NCBI GenBank assembly: GCA_004524425.1
Contig: SDNN01000018.1
Location: 1-25,332, forward strand
From: Promethearchaeota archaeon
GTDB taxonomy: Archaea; Asgardarchaeota; Lokiarchaeia; Sigynarchaeales; SOKP01
DNA: 25,332 nt
Direction: 5' to 3'
This document shows, piece by piece, positions 8,353 to 16,380 of this stretch. The notes beneath the pieces are model-generated. The model did not search any database. It saw only the letters and a list, made by a program, of their open reading frames with translations, and had not been told where the DNA came from. Position 1 is the stretch's first letter; each line of letters starts with the position of its first letter. The translations under genes and the position numbers were made by a program.

Positions 8353-9357
8353 GTGAGCGCCAAAAAAGCTTTAGTTTTTGAAATTCAGAAAATGTCAACT
8401 GAGGACGGGCCAGGGATTCGAACCACTGTTTTCTTGAAACAATGTCCTTTAAAATGCATCTGGTGTCATAATCCTGAGTCTATCCTGAAAAAACCTCAAT
8501 TAGAATGGTTTAAACACAAATGCATCGGGTGCAAGATATGCATAGAGACTTGTCAACAAGGAGCTTTATCTTTTGACGAGATAGAAGGCATCCGCATAGA
8601 CCGAGAAAAATGCATTAGCTGCGGAAGCTGTGCGGAGGAATGTCCGAGTACAGCACTCCACCTACTAGGCACTTGGTGGAACTTAGAAGATCTTTTTATT
8701 GAAGTTGAAAAGGATAAGATTTACTATACAAAGTCCAAGGGTGGGGTTACCGTTTCCGGTGGTGAACCCACCTTACAACCTGAATTTGTTCGGGATTTTT
8801 TGAAAAAATGCAAAGAAAATGATATATCGACCGCGCTAGATACATGTGGATATGCTTCTAAAAAAGTATATGATACATTACTTCCTCACGTTGATTTGGT
8901 ATTGTTGGATATTAAAGAAATTGATTCGGAGAAGCATAAAAAGTTTACTGGGGTGGGGAATGAGTTAATCTTGGAGAATGCCATGTATATTGCAAATTAC
9001 ATGAAAGACCATGGTAAAAAGATGTGGATCCGTACTCCAGTCATTCCCCAATATACAGCTACAGAAGAAAATATAAGAGGTATTGGCACTTTCATAGTTA
9101 ATAAGTTAAATAACATTCCCGAAAGATGGGATCTTCTCTCTTTTAACAATCTTTGCACTGGCAAATACGAACGTTTGGATCTTGACTGGCCATTAAAGGA
9201 TATACCACTAATGACTAAAGATGAAATAGAACATCTATTCAAAGTTGCTAAAGATACAGGTGTGAAAAACGTTCAATGGTCGGGATTGACCAAAAGAGAA
9301 GAGAATATGGGTAATATTAGCAAAAGAGAAGGGGGATCAAAATTACCTTCTTGCTAA
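8353..9357 (+). CDS. Glycyl radical enzyme activating enzyme (radical SAM, with two extra 4Fe-4S sites)
   Basis: A 334-residue radical SAM protein that would make the glycyl radical on its partner by abstracting H from Gly through the 5'-deoxyadenosyl radical. The radical SAM motif is Cys31-x3-Cys35-x2-Cys38, after the activase hallmark STEDGPGIRTTVFLKQC. A bacterial-ferredoxin-like insert follows, with Cys57/60/63/67 and Cys87/90/93/97, as in activases of dehydratase-type radical enzymes (the PFL activase itself lacks it). VSGGEPTLQ and LLDIKEID are also family marks. Start is GTG at 8353: an in-frame TGA directly precedes it, so no longer start exists. The only radical enzyme in the window is at 1-1860, about 6.5 kb away, and is the likely partner. 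The downstream flavoprotein follows after 48 bp. Confidence 0.95.
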   Translation: MSAKKALVFEIQKMSTEDGPGIRTTVFLKQCPLKCIWCHNPESILKKPQLEWFKHKCIGCKICIETCQQGALSFDEIEGIRIDREKCISCGSCAEECPSTALHLLGTWWNLEDLFIEVEKDKIYYTKSKGGVTVSGGEPTLQPEFVRDFLKKCKENDISTALDTCGYASKKVYDTLLPHVDLVLLDIKEIDSEKHKKFTGVGNELILENAMYIANYMKDHGKKMWIRTPVIPQYTATEENIRGIGTFIVNKLNNIPERWDLLSFNNLCTGKYERLDLDWPLKDIPLMTKDEIEHLFKVAKDTGVKNVQWSGLTKREENMGNISKREGGSKLPSC

Positions 9358-9392
9358 AACTATAAAATATTAAATAAATTAAATGATAATTA

Positions 9393-9399
9393 AAGGTGA
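9393..9399 (+). promoter_or_regulatory. Strong Shine-Dalgarno site
   Basis: AAGGTGA ends six bases before the ATG at 9406 and fixes the start of the split-barrel flavoprotein. It matches the GGTGA-type site before 17678, so this genome uses Shine-Dalgarno initiation at least on some genes. Confidence 0.65.
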
Positions 9400-9405
9400 A
9401 AAAAA

Positions 9406-10290
9406 ATGGGAAAACAAAATTTACCTTCTTGGTCTTCTGAAATGTCAGAAGAGATTATTGAGTTCACTCAGCCGGATATCATGCTAAAGTTAATCTCTAC
9501 AATAGACGATCGAGGTTGGCCGCACATAACACTAATAACTTTTAACAGAGCTAAAAATCCCAATCAGATAGTGTGGGGGGAGTTTTTTAAAGGATCAAGC
9601 AAGGAGAACGTTCAAAAAAACCCGAAGCAAGGCATTTTATACATGACTCCTGAAACCCCATTTAAATTCATTCAAGTAAAAGCAAAATTTGATCACTTAA
9701 AATATGAGGGTGAGGATCTTGACTATTTCAATAATTCCGACTTCATGCGCTATTTTACCTATGTTAATCTATATAGAGTTTTTTATAATGATCTAATAGC
9801 CACAACACCAATAAGGGACTTACCTCTTGGAGGTATTGTAAAAGGAATTTTATTCGACATGATAGGAAAAGGAGGCGCAAAAACTAAACTTGAAGAGAAA
9901 AGATTAAATCCTATAGGATACAACTTATTTAAAGTTCCAATTGGAGTTAGAGCAATTGCTTATGTTGATCCTTCTGACGGATACCCAATCATCATTCCTT
10001 GCATACAGCTTCAATGTGCGGATCATAATCGTTTAGTTTTCCCTCCGTCTGTTTTAAAAGAAGACCTAAAGCAAATACCTGTTAATTCTAAGGTAGCAGT
10101 ATTTGGAGCAAATTTTGACATGGCTAGCCAGGTTGTGAAAGGTACTTTTACAGGGTTTCATAAATTCCGATTAATCACGTTTGGGGTCATAGAAATAGAA
10201 GAAATTTATAATGGTTCTCCGCCAATAACAGGAGTAATTTATCCTGAAGTTGAAACGCGCCCTAAGGTAACGGAATTTACTCTTAAGTAG
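9406..10290 (+). CDS. Tandem FMN-binding split-barrel (pyridoxamine-oxidase-like) protein
   Basis: A 294-residue protein resembling the pyridoxamine 5'-phosphate oxidase/FMN-binding split barrel fold. The first half has the typical order STIDDRGWPHITLITF (about 32-47), WGEFFKGSSKENVQKNPK (about 57-74), then ILYMTP. The second half, from about residue 170, repeats the pattern with AYVDPSDGYPIIIPCIQLQ, a segment of paired hydrophobic strands and VVKGTFTGF, so the protein looks like two split barrels in tandem. Such proteins often bind FMN, F420 or haem; which one is unclear. The ATG has a strong Shine-Dalgarno site. It lies 48 bp after the activase on the same strand and may be co-transcribed, although TATAAAATATT in the gap could be a separate promoter. 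It converges on the next gene, 35 bp away. Confidence 0.72.
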   Translation: MGKQNLPSWSSEMSEEIIEFTQPDIMLKLISTIDDRGWPHITLITFNRAKNPNQIVWGEFFKGSSKENVQKNPKQGILYMTPETPFKFIQVKAKFDHLKYEGEDLDYFNNSDFMRYFTYVNLYRVFYNDLIATTPIRDLPLGGIVKGILFDMIGKGGAKTKLEEKRLNPIGYNLFKVPIGVRAIAYVDPSDGYPIIIPCIQLQCADHNRLVFPPSVLKEDLKQIPVNSKVAVFGANFDMASQVVKGTFTGFHKFRLITFGVIEIEEIYNGSPPITGVIYPEVETRPKVTEFTLK

Positions 10291-10325
10291 TTTATGTTTT
10301 AATTTTTAGAGGTTATAAAATTCTT

Positions 10326-11726
10326 TTAAGATTTTCTTTTAAGAAATCTGTCTTTCTTTTTTTCCGCTTTTTTAATCCAAATGTCCACCTTTTCAAGAAG
10401 TTCCTCCTTTTCTTTTTTATTTAAACCGATATTTGGTTTCTCTCGTTGGAACATGTTAATGTATTTTCCCATTTCCCACATGAATTTGGATTGTAATATG
10501 ATCTTTCTTAAATTATCTCTCGCATTTTCAAAAGCTTTTCCGATAGCTATTATTTCGTAGTCCTGGTCAATGATTCTCTTGAGATATGACAGGATTGAAA
10601 TGATATCATCTTCTGGAGCGGAAGGTAATGGTTTAGTATTGACAGAGGGGCGTTTGAGAGTCCGGAGTTCAAATTCCTGTCTTTTGACTTTTGTTTCGAG
10701 CTCCTCAGTTAAATCCATGATTTGATCCTTTGAAGAACTTTCACTTCTGATAATTGGAGGATTCTCCTTGAATTCTTTATAAACTGCTGATAACTCCAAA
10801 TCTTTTTTAGTATTTCTTTTAAATTCTTCGGGCCATTTAACAACAGATTCAATTCGATCCCCAGCTGATATTAAAATTGATTCTTTCCGTCCTTTTTCTG
10901 AACTTAAGGCATCGCCTGCAGCAGAAGGAAACTGGCGCTTAGCAATTAATTTATTAGAGGCCTTATCAATGATTGAGAATAAATACATGGGATCATAGCT
11001 TAAATTGGAGTAAACATCTTTTAAGAATGAAATTCTTTTATCAATTTCTTTTCTTTCTGACAAGGTGAATATTTTATTGATCACTTTATCAGCCCCAATC
11101 ACGATTTCTTCTATTCCCGCAGTTGAGTTCATGAATTGGAGTTTAACATTTCCTTTCATTTCAGTAGATATCAAAATTTTATTGTAATCACTCCAATGAG
11201 TACTCAAAAAAATATGTCCATTCTCGGGATTATATGAATCTGGTTTCTTAATTAGATCCATGAAATCCAAAAAAACATCTTTATGGGGTATGAATAAATT
11301 CCTCATCAATGCTCCTTTTATAAACGTAATCTTAGTAGTTGTTTTATTCGATAAGTCTATGGGAATTTTAATTACCTTTTCAGCAATTACCACATCCCTA
11401 TCATTTTGTAGCGTAATATTACGTGAGGTAGCCAAATGATCATATACAAAATCACTTAAGATCAACCCAGTTAACTCCCTATTATCAACAATGTATCTAC
11501 CTGATTGAAGTTCAAACTTTGAATAGTAAATACCTAATCCGAAGATGAAATGAAGAGTTCTAAATTGGGGTTCTAAACCTTGTTTTTGTTCGATCATTAT
11601 CGAACTTTCAAGTCCTGCCAAGAAAATTACTAAATCAGTCTCGATTTTTGAAACATAATGATTCACATATTTACCCAAAGTTGGATAACCTAGAAGATCA
11701 CCCCAACTCGGAATTACAAATAACAT
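10326..11726 (-). CDS. Unrecognised 466-residue protein with C-terminal helical/coiled-coil region
   Basis: I do not recognise this protein. It has no signal peptide and no clear membrane helix. The N-terminal half (to about residue 230) is rich in alternating hydrophobic residues suggesting beta strands (for example LIFLAGLE-like, FIFGLGIYYSKFELQSG, VIIAEKVIKIPI). A charged linker follows near 300-350. From about 350 there is predicted helix with coiled-coil character (DLTEELETKVKRQEFELRTL), and the C-terminus is Lys-rich (KKAEKKKDRFLKRKS). Start is the ATG at 11726; no better start is apparent. It is flanked by two split-barrel flavoproteins but is not in an evident operon with either. The length and codon use look like a real gene. 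It may belong to a family restricted to its lineage. Confidence 0.7.
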   Translation of the reverse strand: MLFVIPSWGDLLGYPTLGKYVNHYVSKIETDLVIFLAGLESSIMIEQKQGLEPQFRTLHFIFGLGIYYSKFELQSGRYIVDNRELTGLILSDFVYDHLATSRNITLQNDRDVVIAEKVIKIPIDLSNKTTTKITFIKGALMRNLFIPHKDVFLDFMDLIKKPDSYNPENGHIFLSTHWSDYNKILISTEMKGNVKLQFMNSTAGIEEIVIGADKVINKIFTLSERKEIDKRISFLKDVYSNLSYDPMYLFSIIDKASNKLIAKRQFPSAAGDALSSEKGRKESILISAGDRIESVVKWPEEFKRNTKKDLELSAVYKEFKENPPIIRSESSSKDQIMDLTEELETKVKRQEFELRTLKRPSVNTKPLPSAPEDDIISILSYLKRIIDQDYEIIAIGKAFENARDNLRKIILQSKFMWEMGKYINMFQREKPNIGLNKKEKEELLEKVDIWIKKAEKKKDRFLKRKS

Positions 11727-11848
11727 GTAATTATCTATTAATCTACTGTGTTGTTGTAAATCGATTGTAATATTCGTTTCACCACATTAAGAAATAATTT
11801 TTAATCATTGATGACCATTTTTGGATTAAGTTACAGCAGTAAAAATAC

Positions 11849-11858
11849 ATATAAAATA
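11849..11858 (+). promoter_or_regulatory. TATA box for the DUF447 gene
   Basis: CATATAAAAT is a good archaeal TATA match. Initiation about 25 bp downstream (near 11880) would fall after the TTG at 11861, so it supports the ATG at 11948 as the true start. Confidence 0.45.
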
Positions 11859-11947
11859 TTTTGGTTAAATTACTAAGTATTTTAATTTCAAGAAGATATA
11901 TTAAAATATCTAATCTACAAATTCTCAGAAATAATCATAACTTTCAA

Positions 11948-12685
11948 ATGAATTTCAATTATAAAGATTTTGGATTGAGGAAGCTTAATTTATACGAAGT
12001 TTTGGCGATCACGTTTAGTGTTGATGATTCTGTTGGAAAATTAGTTCCTAATACAGCACCCATGGGAATAAGATTCATTGAAAATGATATTTTAGTCATA
12101 AAACCATATTCTAGTACTACCACTTTTAGAAATTTAAAAGAGAATGGACATGTTATAATAAATTTCGTTGATAATATATATCTATATGCTTTAGGCGCAT
12201 TAAAAGAAAGAGATTCTCGAATAGGATTATTCGAATTTCCTTTGAAGCATTATCATTATCTTGATGTAAATAGTCTTGAAATAAAGTTAAATATTTTAGA
12301 TCATGAAAAAGAATTTACGGAAATACCGGTCATAAATAGCGCTTGGTTATTCCTCATTGGTAAGGCAATTGAAGAGAAGCAGATAATGAAAAAAAACCAT
12401 CTTGGTGAATTCAAAATTGCAGAATTTAAAATTCAAGTTAATTCTTTTTTGAAACAAAAAAATTCTTATAACCTTTTTAATAGAGCAGAAAATCTGGCCT
12501 TGGAAATCATAATTTTAGCAACAAGATTAAAAGTTGCTAAAGAAAGTAATAACAAGCAACTCTTTTATAAAATACACGAGAAAATCGTGGATCACATGGA
12601 AAACATGGAATCATTTGTTAAGAATAAACAGGCTATTAAAACAATAGATCTTATCAGTCAATACATGAGTTCTTTAATGAATTAG
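11948..12685 (+). CDS. DUF447-family flavoprotein (split barrel)
   Basis: A 245-residue protein matching the archaeal DUF447 family, FMN-binding split-barrel proteins of unproven function. Visible marks are the opening GLRKLNLYEVLAITF, NTAPMGIRFI (the family's N-x-APMG motif), SSTTTFRNLKENG, and VINFVDNIYLYALGAL. The C-terminal third is helical (residues about 150-245). The frame is open back to a TTG at 11861, but the family alignment begins near residue 5 of the ATG version and the TATA box lies between, so I start at 11948; no Shine-Dalgarno site is evident there. It converges on mptD with the two stop codons overlapping (bases 12682-12685). DUF447 genes are, as I recall, often found near methanopterin genes, and that association is seen here. 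Confidence 0.78.
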   Translation: MNFNYKDFGLRKLNLYEVLAITFSVDDSVGKLVPNTAPMGIRFIENDILVIKPYSSTTTFRNLKENGHVIINFVDNIYLYALGALKERDSRIGLFEFPLKHYHYLDVNSLEIKLNILDHEKEFTEIPVINSAWLFLIGKAIEEKQIMKKNHLGEFKIAEFKIQVNSFLKQKNSYNLFNRAENLALEIIILATRLKVAKESNNKQLFYKIHEKIVDHMENMESFVKNKQAIKTIDLISQYMSSLMN

Positions 12686-13071
12686 TCCTTTTTTTGAATC
12701 TTTTCAATATACATGAGGGGAAATTCATTAATCCAATCTACTCTTGCTGTGATTTTAGTCTTTTCATATTCTACAATGATTTTTGCTCGAATTATTTTCC
12801 CTGTTATCTCATCATAATCAAATTGAGTTTGTTTATTTCCGCTAATTTCGTTTCTTTTTAAATTCACTTCAACTTTTTTTACATAAGGTTGACAAGAAAT
12901 AGCTGCTTCAATTCCTTTTTCTATTGATTTTATGACATTTTCATCTGTTGAAATTGGTATTCCACATAAAATATGATAGAGAGCTCCAAGCTTTATGCCT
13001 GCTTCAAAGCAGGCTCGCTCTCTCTCACTCAGATCAGGTGAAAAATAAACATGCATGTCATTATTTTCCAT
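12682..13071 (-). CDS. mptD: Archaeal dihydroneopterin aldolase MptD
   Basis: A 129-residue protein of the archaeal dihydroneopterin aldolase family, unrelated in sequence to bacterial FolB. It would split 7,8-dihydroneopterin into 6-hydroxymethyl-dihydropterin and glycolaldehyde, an early pterin step of tetrahydromethanopterin synthesis. The signature is ERACFEAGIKLGALYH (residues 18-33, with Glu23 and His33), then GIPIS and SCQPYVKKVEV with Gln61; Glu, His and Gln at these places agree with the proposed active site of the methanogen enzyme as I recall it. Length is normal for the family. The ATG lies six bases after the mptG stop, so the two form an operon. The stop codon overlaps that of the DUF447 gene on the other strand. 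Confidence 0.9.
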   Translation of the reverse strand: MENNDMHVYFSPDLSERERACFEAGIKLGALYHILCGIPISTDENVIKSIEKGIEAAISCQPYVKKVEVNLKRNEISGNKQTQFDYDEITGKIIRAKIIVEYEKTKITARVDWINEFPLMYIEKIQKKD

Positions 13072-13077
13072 TAAAAA

Positions 13078-14082
13078 TCAATCTATATATTCAATTTTAG
13101 CTCCAGTATTATTTGGTTTACAGACGTAGATATGTCCTCCAACATTTCTTAAATGATCGTGGATAGCTTCGAATAATTTTTTTGCCTCTTCATCTGATTC
13201 CGTGATGCCAACTACACTCGGACCAAATGAGGACATTCCATATGCCTTAATGCCATATTGGTCTAAAAAAGTTAATAGGTTTTTAACAATCTCGTGTTGT
13301 AAACTTATCTCTATCTTCTTAAAACCAATCATTTGAATCCTTTTCAAGCCTTCTCCGAAACATTCTAAATCGTTCTTGATAATTCCGGGGATAATTTTCA
13401 TTAAAATTTGATGAGAGACTTCATTTACCTCGTCTTTAGGAATTGGAGCGTTATCTTGGAAAATACCTACCTCTTCATCTCCATAAGCTCCTTTTTTGAC
13501 ATTAGGAATTGCTAAAACAAATCTCCAATGTTCGGGTATGGGATATCTTAAAATCGTAAGAGCAGGATTAGCCTCACTCGATGCTGAAGAAGGTAAAAAT
13601 GTTTCCTTTTCTTTATTTTTTCCAAAATCATGTCCACCATCTAAGATAAATCCTCCAGATTCAAACCCTCTCCATCCTATCCCAGAAGTACCTCCCCTCT
13701 CTACTAATTTAGTTAAACTAGTGAGCGAAACATCTAGATTTCTCAACTTAGAAATAGCATAGGCAATTGCTAAGGATAATTGAGTTTTTGATCCTAGTCC
13801 CACATGGCTTGGGTAATAACGTTTCAGATAAAAATGATAGTTCTTGTTACTAATATTGAATTCCTTGAATACTCGTGATGCTTTCTCATTGATAACTTCT
13901 ATTGATTCTCTATAATACTTATTAGCTTCAATTTTAAATTGAGTTGCCGAATTAGAAGCCTCAAAAACCACATTGGGCCGATCTAACATCAATCCAATGC
14001 CCCCATCTACTCTGCCAGTATAGCCATTCTCATCAATTAAAGAAAGATGGATCCGACAAGGAGTCGTAATTCTGACTTTCAT
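13078..14082 (-). CDS. mptG: Beta-ribofuranosylaminobenzene 5'-phosphate synthase (beta-RFAP synthase)
   Basis: A GHMP-kinase-fold enzyme of 334 residues that condenses p-hydroxybenzoate or p-aminobenzoate with PRPP, releasing CO2 and PPi when it is the aminobenzoate. It commits carbon to the methanopterin arm. Family marks: TPCRIHLSLIDENG (7-20), GRVDGGIGLML (23-33), HVGLGSKTQLSLAIAYA (93-109, the GHMP glycine loop), ERGGTSGIGWRGFESGGFILDGGH (128-151), FLPSSASSEA (162-171), PEHWRFVLAIP and GMSSFGP near the C-terminus. All are intact, so the gene looks functional. The start is an ATG at 14082. It heads the mptG-mptD operon and indicates use of tetrahydromethanopterin or a relative as C1 carrier. 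Confidence 0.95.
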   Translation of the reverse strand: MKVRITTPCRIHLSLIDENGYTGRVDGGIGLMLDRPNVVFEASNSATQFKIEANKYYRESIEVINEKASRVFKEFNISNKNYHFYLKRYYPSHVGLGSKTQLSLAIAYAISKLRNLDVSLTSLTKLVERGGTSGIGWRGFESGGFILDGGHDFGKNKEKETFLPSSASSEANPALTILRYPIPEHWRFVLAIPNVKKGAYGDEEVGIFQDNAPIPKDEVNEVSHQILMKIIPGIIKNDLECFGEGLKRIQMIGFKKIEISLQHEIVKNLLTFLDQYGIKAYGMSSFGPSVVGITESDEEAKKLFEAIHDHLRNVGGHIYVCKPNNTGAKIEYID

Positions 14083-14109
14083 CTCTTATGAGAAGTGATC
14101 GTTTTTCTG

Positions 14110-14122
14110 ACAATTAAATTGT
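14110..14122. promoter_or_regulatory. Short palindrome in the mptG leader
   Basis: ACAATT-A-AATTGT is a perfect 6+1+6 inverted repeat about 30 bp before the mptG ATG. A second weaker pair (AATTATT at 14123-14129 and AATAATT at 14146-14152) adjoins it. In such AT-rich DNA these can arise by chance. Confidence 0.2.
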
Positions 14123-14167
14123 AATTATTTCATGAAACTATAAACAATAATTATGAATTTTTAAAAA

Positions 14168-14176
14168 AATATAAAT
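14168..14176 (-). promoter_or_regulatory. TATA box for mptG
   Basis: Minus strand ATTTATATT is an archaeal TATA match about 90 bp before the mptG ATG. It lies between the feoB terminator and mptG. Confidence 0.4.
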
Positions 14177-14184
14177 GTTTTATC

Positions 14185-14195
14185 AAAAAAAGGGG
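14185..14195 (-). terminator. Poly-T terminator after feoB
   Basis: On the minus strand CCCC is followed by seven T, about 13 bp after the feoB stop. This separates feoB from mptG. Confidence 0.5.
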
Positions 14196-14207
14196 ACTTT
14201 TAGAAAT

Positions 14208-16340
14208 TCACATGCTTGTTAAAAACATGTATCCAAAGTGAATCAAACCACCAATTAATAATGCAACAGCAATCTCCATTGAAGAAATCTGGATGGCATA
14301 TTTCCAATTGGTCTGTTTAGCAATAATCACTATCGTCGCAAAGCAAGGTACATACAGCATGGTTACTAAACAAAACACGATCATCTGTATTGGGGTTAGA
14401 ACTTCAACGAGAGTTAAACCTAAGGAGTTAGCTAAAAGAGCCAAAAGAACTAATGTTAATTCCTTACGCAGAATTCCGTATATTAGAAATACACCAGTAA
14501 TCAATGGTAATCCGAGCCAAAAGACGGTTATAGGTGATAAAAATACATTTATTGGCTCTAATGCATTAAATATCAGTAAGATTTCAAGAAAAATTCCAAG
14601 CACAATAATTAATGGCAAGGCTTTATAAACAAATTCCTTACTTCTAACCCAGGTTTGCTTGAAAATCACACCATAATTAGGCACTCGAAATTCATGCATT
14701 TCCATTATAAGTTCGGTACTTTCTCCCGGCATGACCTTATTTAATATCCTACCAATAATTAGAATGACAGAAAAGTTTATCATGAATAAAAATAGAACCC
14801 AACCCAATCCTAAATAGCGCCCCACTAAACCGAGCACTACGGTCATAACTGCAGCACAAGGGATTAACGAAGTTAGTGCTATTGAAATTTTCTTTTCTCG
14901 TTCCGTTTCCATGATTCTGCATCCCGCACATGCTGGCACGTTACAACCAAAACCCAAGATCATTGGAATAATGGTTTTACCATGAACACCAATAGAATGC
15001 ATGACTCTATCCATTAAAAACGCAGCTCTAGGCAAGTATCCTGAATCTTGTAATAATTCAATTACCAAAAAGAAAGGAATTACGTATACTAAAACACCTC
15101 CTACGGCTCCAAAAAAGCCACCCACTCCACCATCCCAAAGTAAATTTACCCAAGAATTATCTTCACCGTAAATAGCGTAAATTCTATCGCTTAAATGAAC
15201 ATATAACTCATTTATCATCCCCCCCAAAAAATCCCCTACTGTAAAAGTGAAGGCATATATGCCAAAAATTACCAATACCAAAATGACATATCCCCAGAAA
15301 GAATGCGTGGTCAAGTGATCAATTTTTTCTGCTATTGATCTTGTTCTCTTCTCTTTAACTTCTTGAATCATTACTTTATCGGTAATTTTTAATATATCGC
15401 TATATATCTCAGAAGAGATTATCGTGTTAATGTCTTCTCCATGATAATCTTCTAATTCTTCCCGATATTTATCAGCAAGTTTAAGAATGTCATTACCTTC
15501 TTTGATTTCTTTGAAGATCTTTATTATCTCTTCGTCTCTCTCTAAAATTTTAACAGCTAAAAATCTCGATGGATAATTGTACTTGGCAAAATAATCTGAA
15601 AGAGCATCAATTCTTTGAGTTAAATCTTGCACTTTTTCTTCTATTTCTTTACCAAATGATAAAATATCTGATAAGTCAGGAAAATCAAAATCTTCTTTTA
15701 TGGAATTGCACACATCAGCTTTCCCGTGTACGTGCTCTTCCCTGTAATAATCATGAGCATGATGATCACACTCTTCAGGTTCACTACCATTGAAATGCAT
15801 GTGAGCACGGCGATATACCACCATTTCTATCGCCTCTTCTAATAATTGATGAACACCAGTTCCATGAACGGCTACAAGAGGTAAGACTGGCAACTTGAAG
15901 ATCTTTTCTAGCTCTTCAAAATCAAGGTCAATATTTCTTCTACGCAAAACATCCATTTGATTAATAGCTAAAATCATTGGAACCTTCAATTCTAATAACT
16001 GAAAGGTAAAAAAAAGATTACGTTCTAAATTAGTGGCATCAATCACGTTAATTATGATGTCAACTTCATCCGATACAATGTATTCTCTACTCACGATTTC
16101 TTCCAATGAATAAGTGGAAAGACTATAGATACCCGGAAGGTCTACAATATTAAAATGATAACCCAAGAAATCTAAATGACCCTCCATTCTCTCTACTGTT
16201 TTACCAGGCCAATTTCCAATCGTCTGGGAAAGCCCTGTCAATTGATTAAATATGACTGACTTACCCACGTTGGGATTTCCTGCTAAAGCAATGTTTATGG
16301 TGTCTTTATATTTTACTTCTCTCTCGTTGTTCATTTTCAT
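14208..16340 (-). CDS. feoB: Ferrous iron transport protein FeoB
   Basis: A 710-residue Fe(II) transporter with an N-terminal GTPase. G1 is GNPNVGKS (21-28), followed by QTIGNWPGKTVE (39-50). G3 is DLPGIYS (67-73) and G4 is NQMD (127-130). G5 is atypical, reading VAVHGTG (156-162) where SA is usual. A spacer at 180-211 holds seven His plus Cys191 and Cys211. The membrane part starts near 345, with the family motif GFGCNVPACAGCR (463-475) bearing Cys466/471/474, then LIPCAAV (492-498) and YVPCFATI (663-670). Start is the ATG at 16340; a second in-frame ATG at 16334 is possible. feoA lies upstream on the same strand with a 95-bp gap containing inverted repeats. GTP-driven Fe(II) uptake is the established family role; length is normal. 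Confidence 0.96.
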   Translation of the reverse strand: MKMNNEREVKYKDTINIALAGNPNVGKSVIFNQLTGLSQTIGNWPGKTVERMEGHLDFLGYHFNIVDLPGIYSLSTYSLEEIVSREYIVSDEVDIIINVIDATNLERNLFFTFQLLELKVPMILAINQMDVLRRRNIDLDFEELEKIFKLPVLPLVAVHGTGVHQLLEEAIEMVVYRRAHMHFNGSEPEECDHHAHDYYREEHVHGKADVCNSIKEDFDFPDLSDILSFGKEIEEKVQDLTQRIDALSDYFAKYNYPSRFLAVKILERDEEIIKIFKEIKEGNDILKLADKYREELEDYHGEDINTIISSEIYSDILKITDKVMIQEVKEKRTRSIAEKIDHLTTHSFWGYVILVLVIFGIYAFTFTVGDFLGGMINELYVHLSDRIYAIYGEDNSWVNLLWDGGVGGFFGAVGGVLVYVIPFFLVIELLQDSGYLPRAAFLMDRVMHSIGVHGKTIIPMILGFGCNVPACAGCRIMETEREKKISIALTSLIPCAAVMTVVLGLVGRYLGLGWVLFLFMINFSVILIIGRILNKVMPGESTELIMEMHEFRVPNYGVIFKQTWVRSKEFVYKALPLIIVLGIFLEILLIFNALEPINVFLSPITVFWLGLPLITGVFLIYGILRKELTLVLLALLANSLGLTLVEVLTPIQMIVFCLVTMLYVPCFATIVIIAKQTNWKYAIQISSMEIAVALLIGGLIHFGYMFLTSM

Positions 16341-16359
16341 TTTAAAAATCTATTTATTG

Positions 16360-16380
16360 TTTAGATCAATTAAATCTAAA
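16360..16380. promoter_or_regulatory. Inverted repeat just upstream of feoB
   Basis: TTTAGAT, seven bases, then ATCTAAA: a perfect 7-bp inverted repeat ending 20 bp before the feoB ATG. Its TTAG/CTAA arms resemble those of the operators in the feoA-feoA gap but with a longer spacer (11 instead of 6 bases). It may be an operator or an RNA hairpin in the feoB leader. Confidence 0.35.

Noticed and set aside
8413..8424. GGGATTCGAACC, like a tRNA 3' region
   Set aside because: It encodes the conserved GPGIRTT of the glycyl radical activase; no other tRNA parts are present.
10664..10677. GGAGTTCAAATTCC, like a tRNA T-arm
   Set aside because: It falls in the coding region of the unrecognised 466-residue protein and no cloverleaf fits the flanks.
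11861..11947. TTG start giving 29 more residues to the DUF447 protein
   Set aside because: The TATA box at 11849-11858 would start transcription after the TTG, and the family homology begins just after the ATG at 11948.
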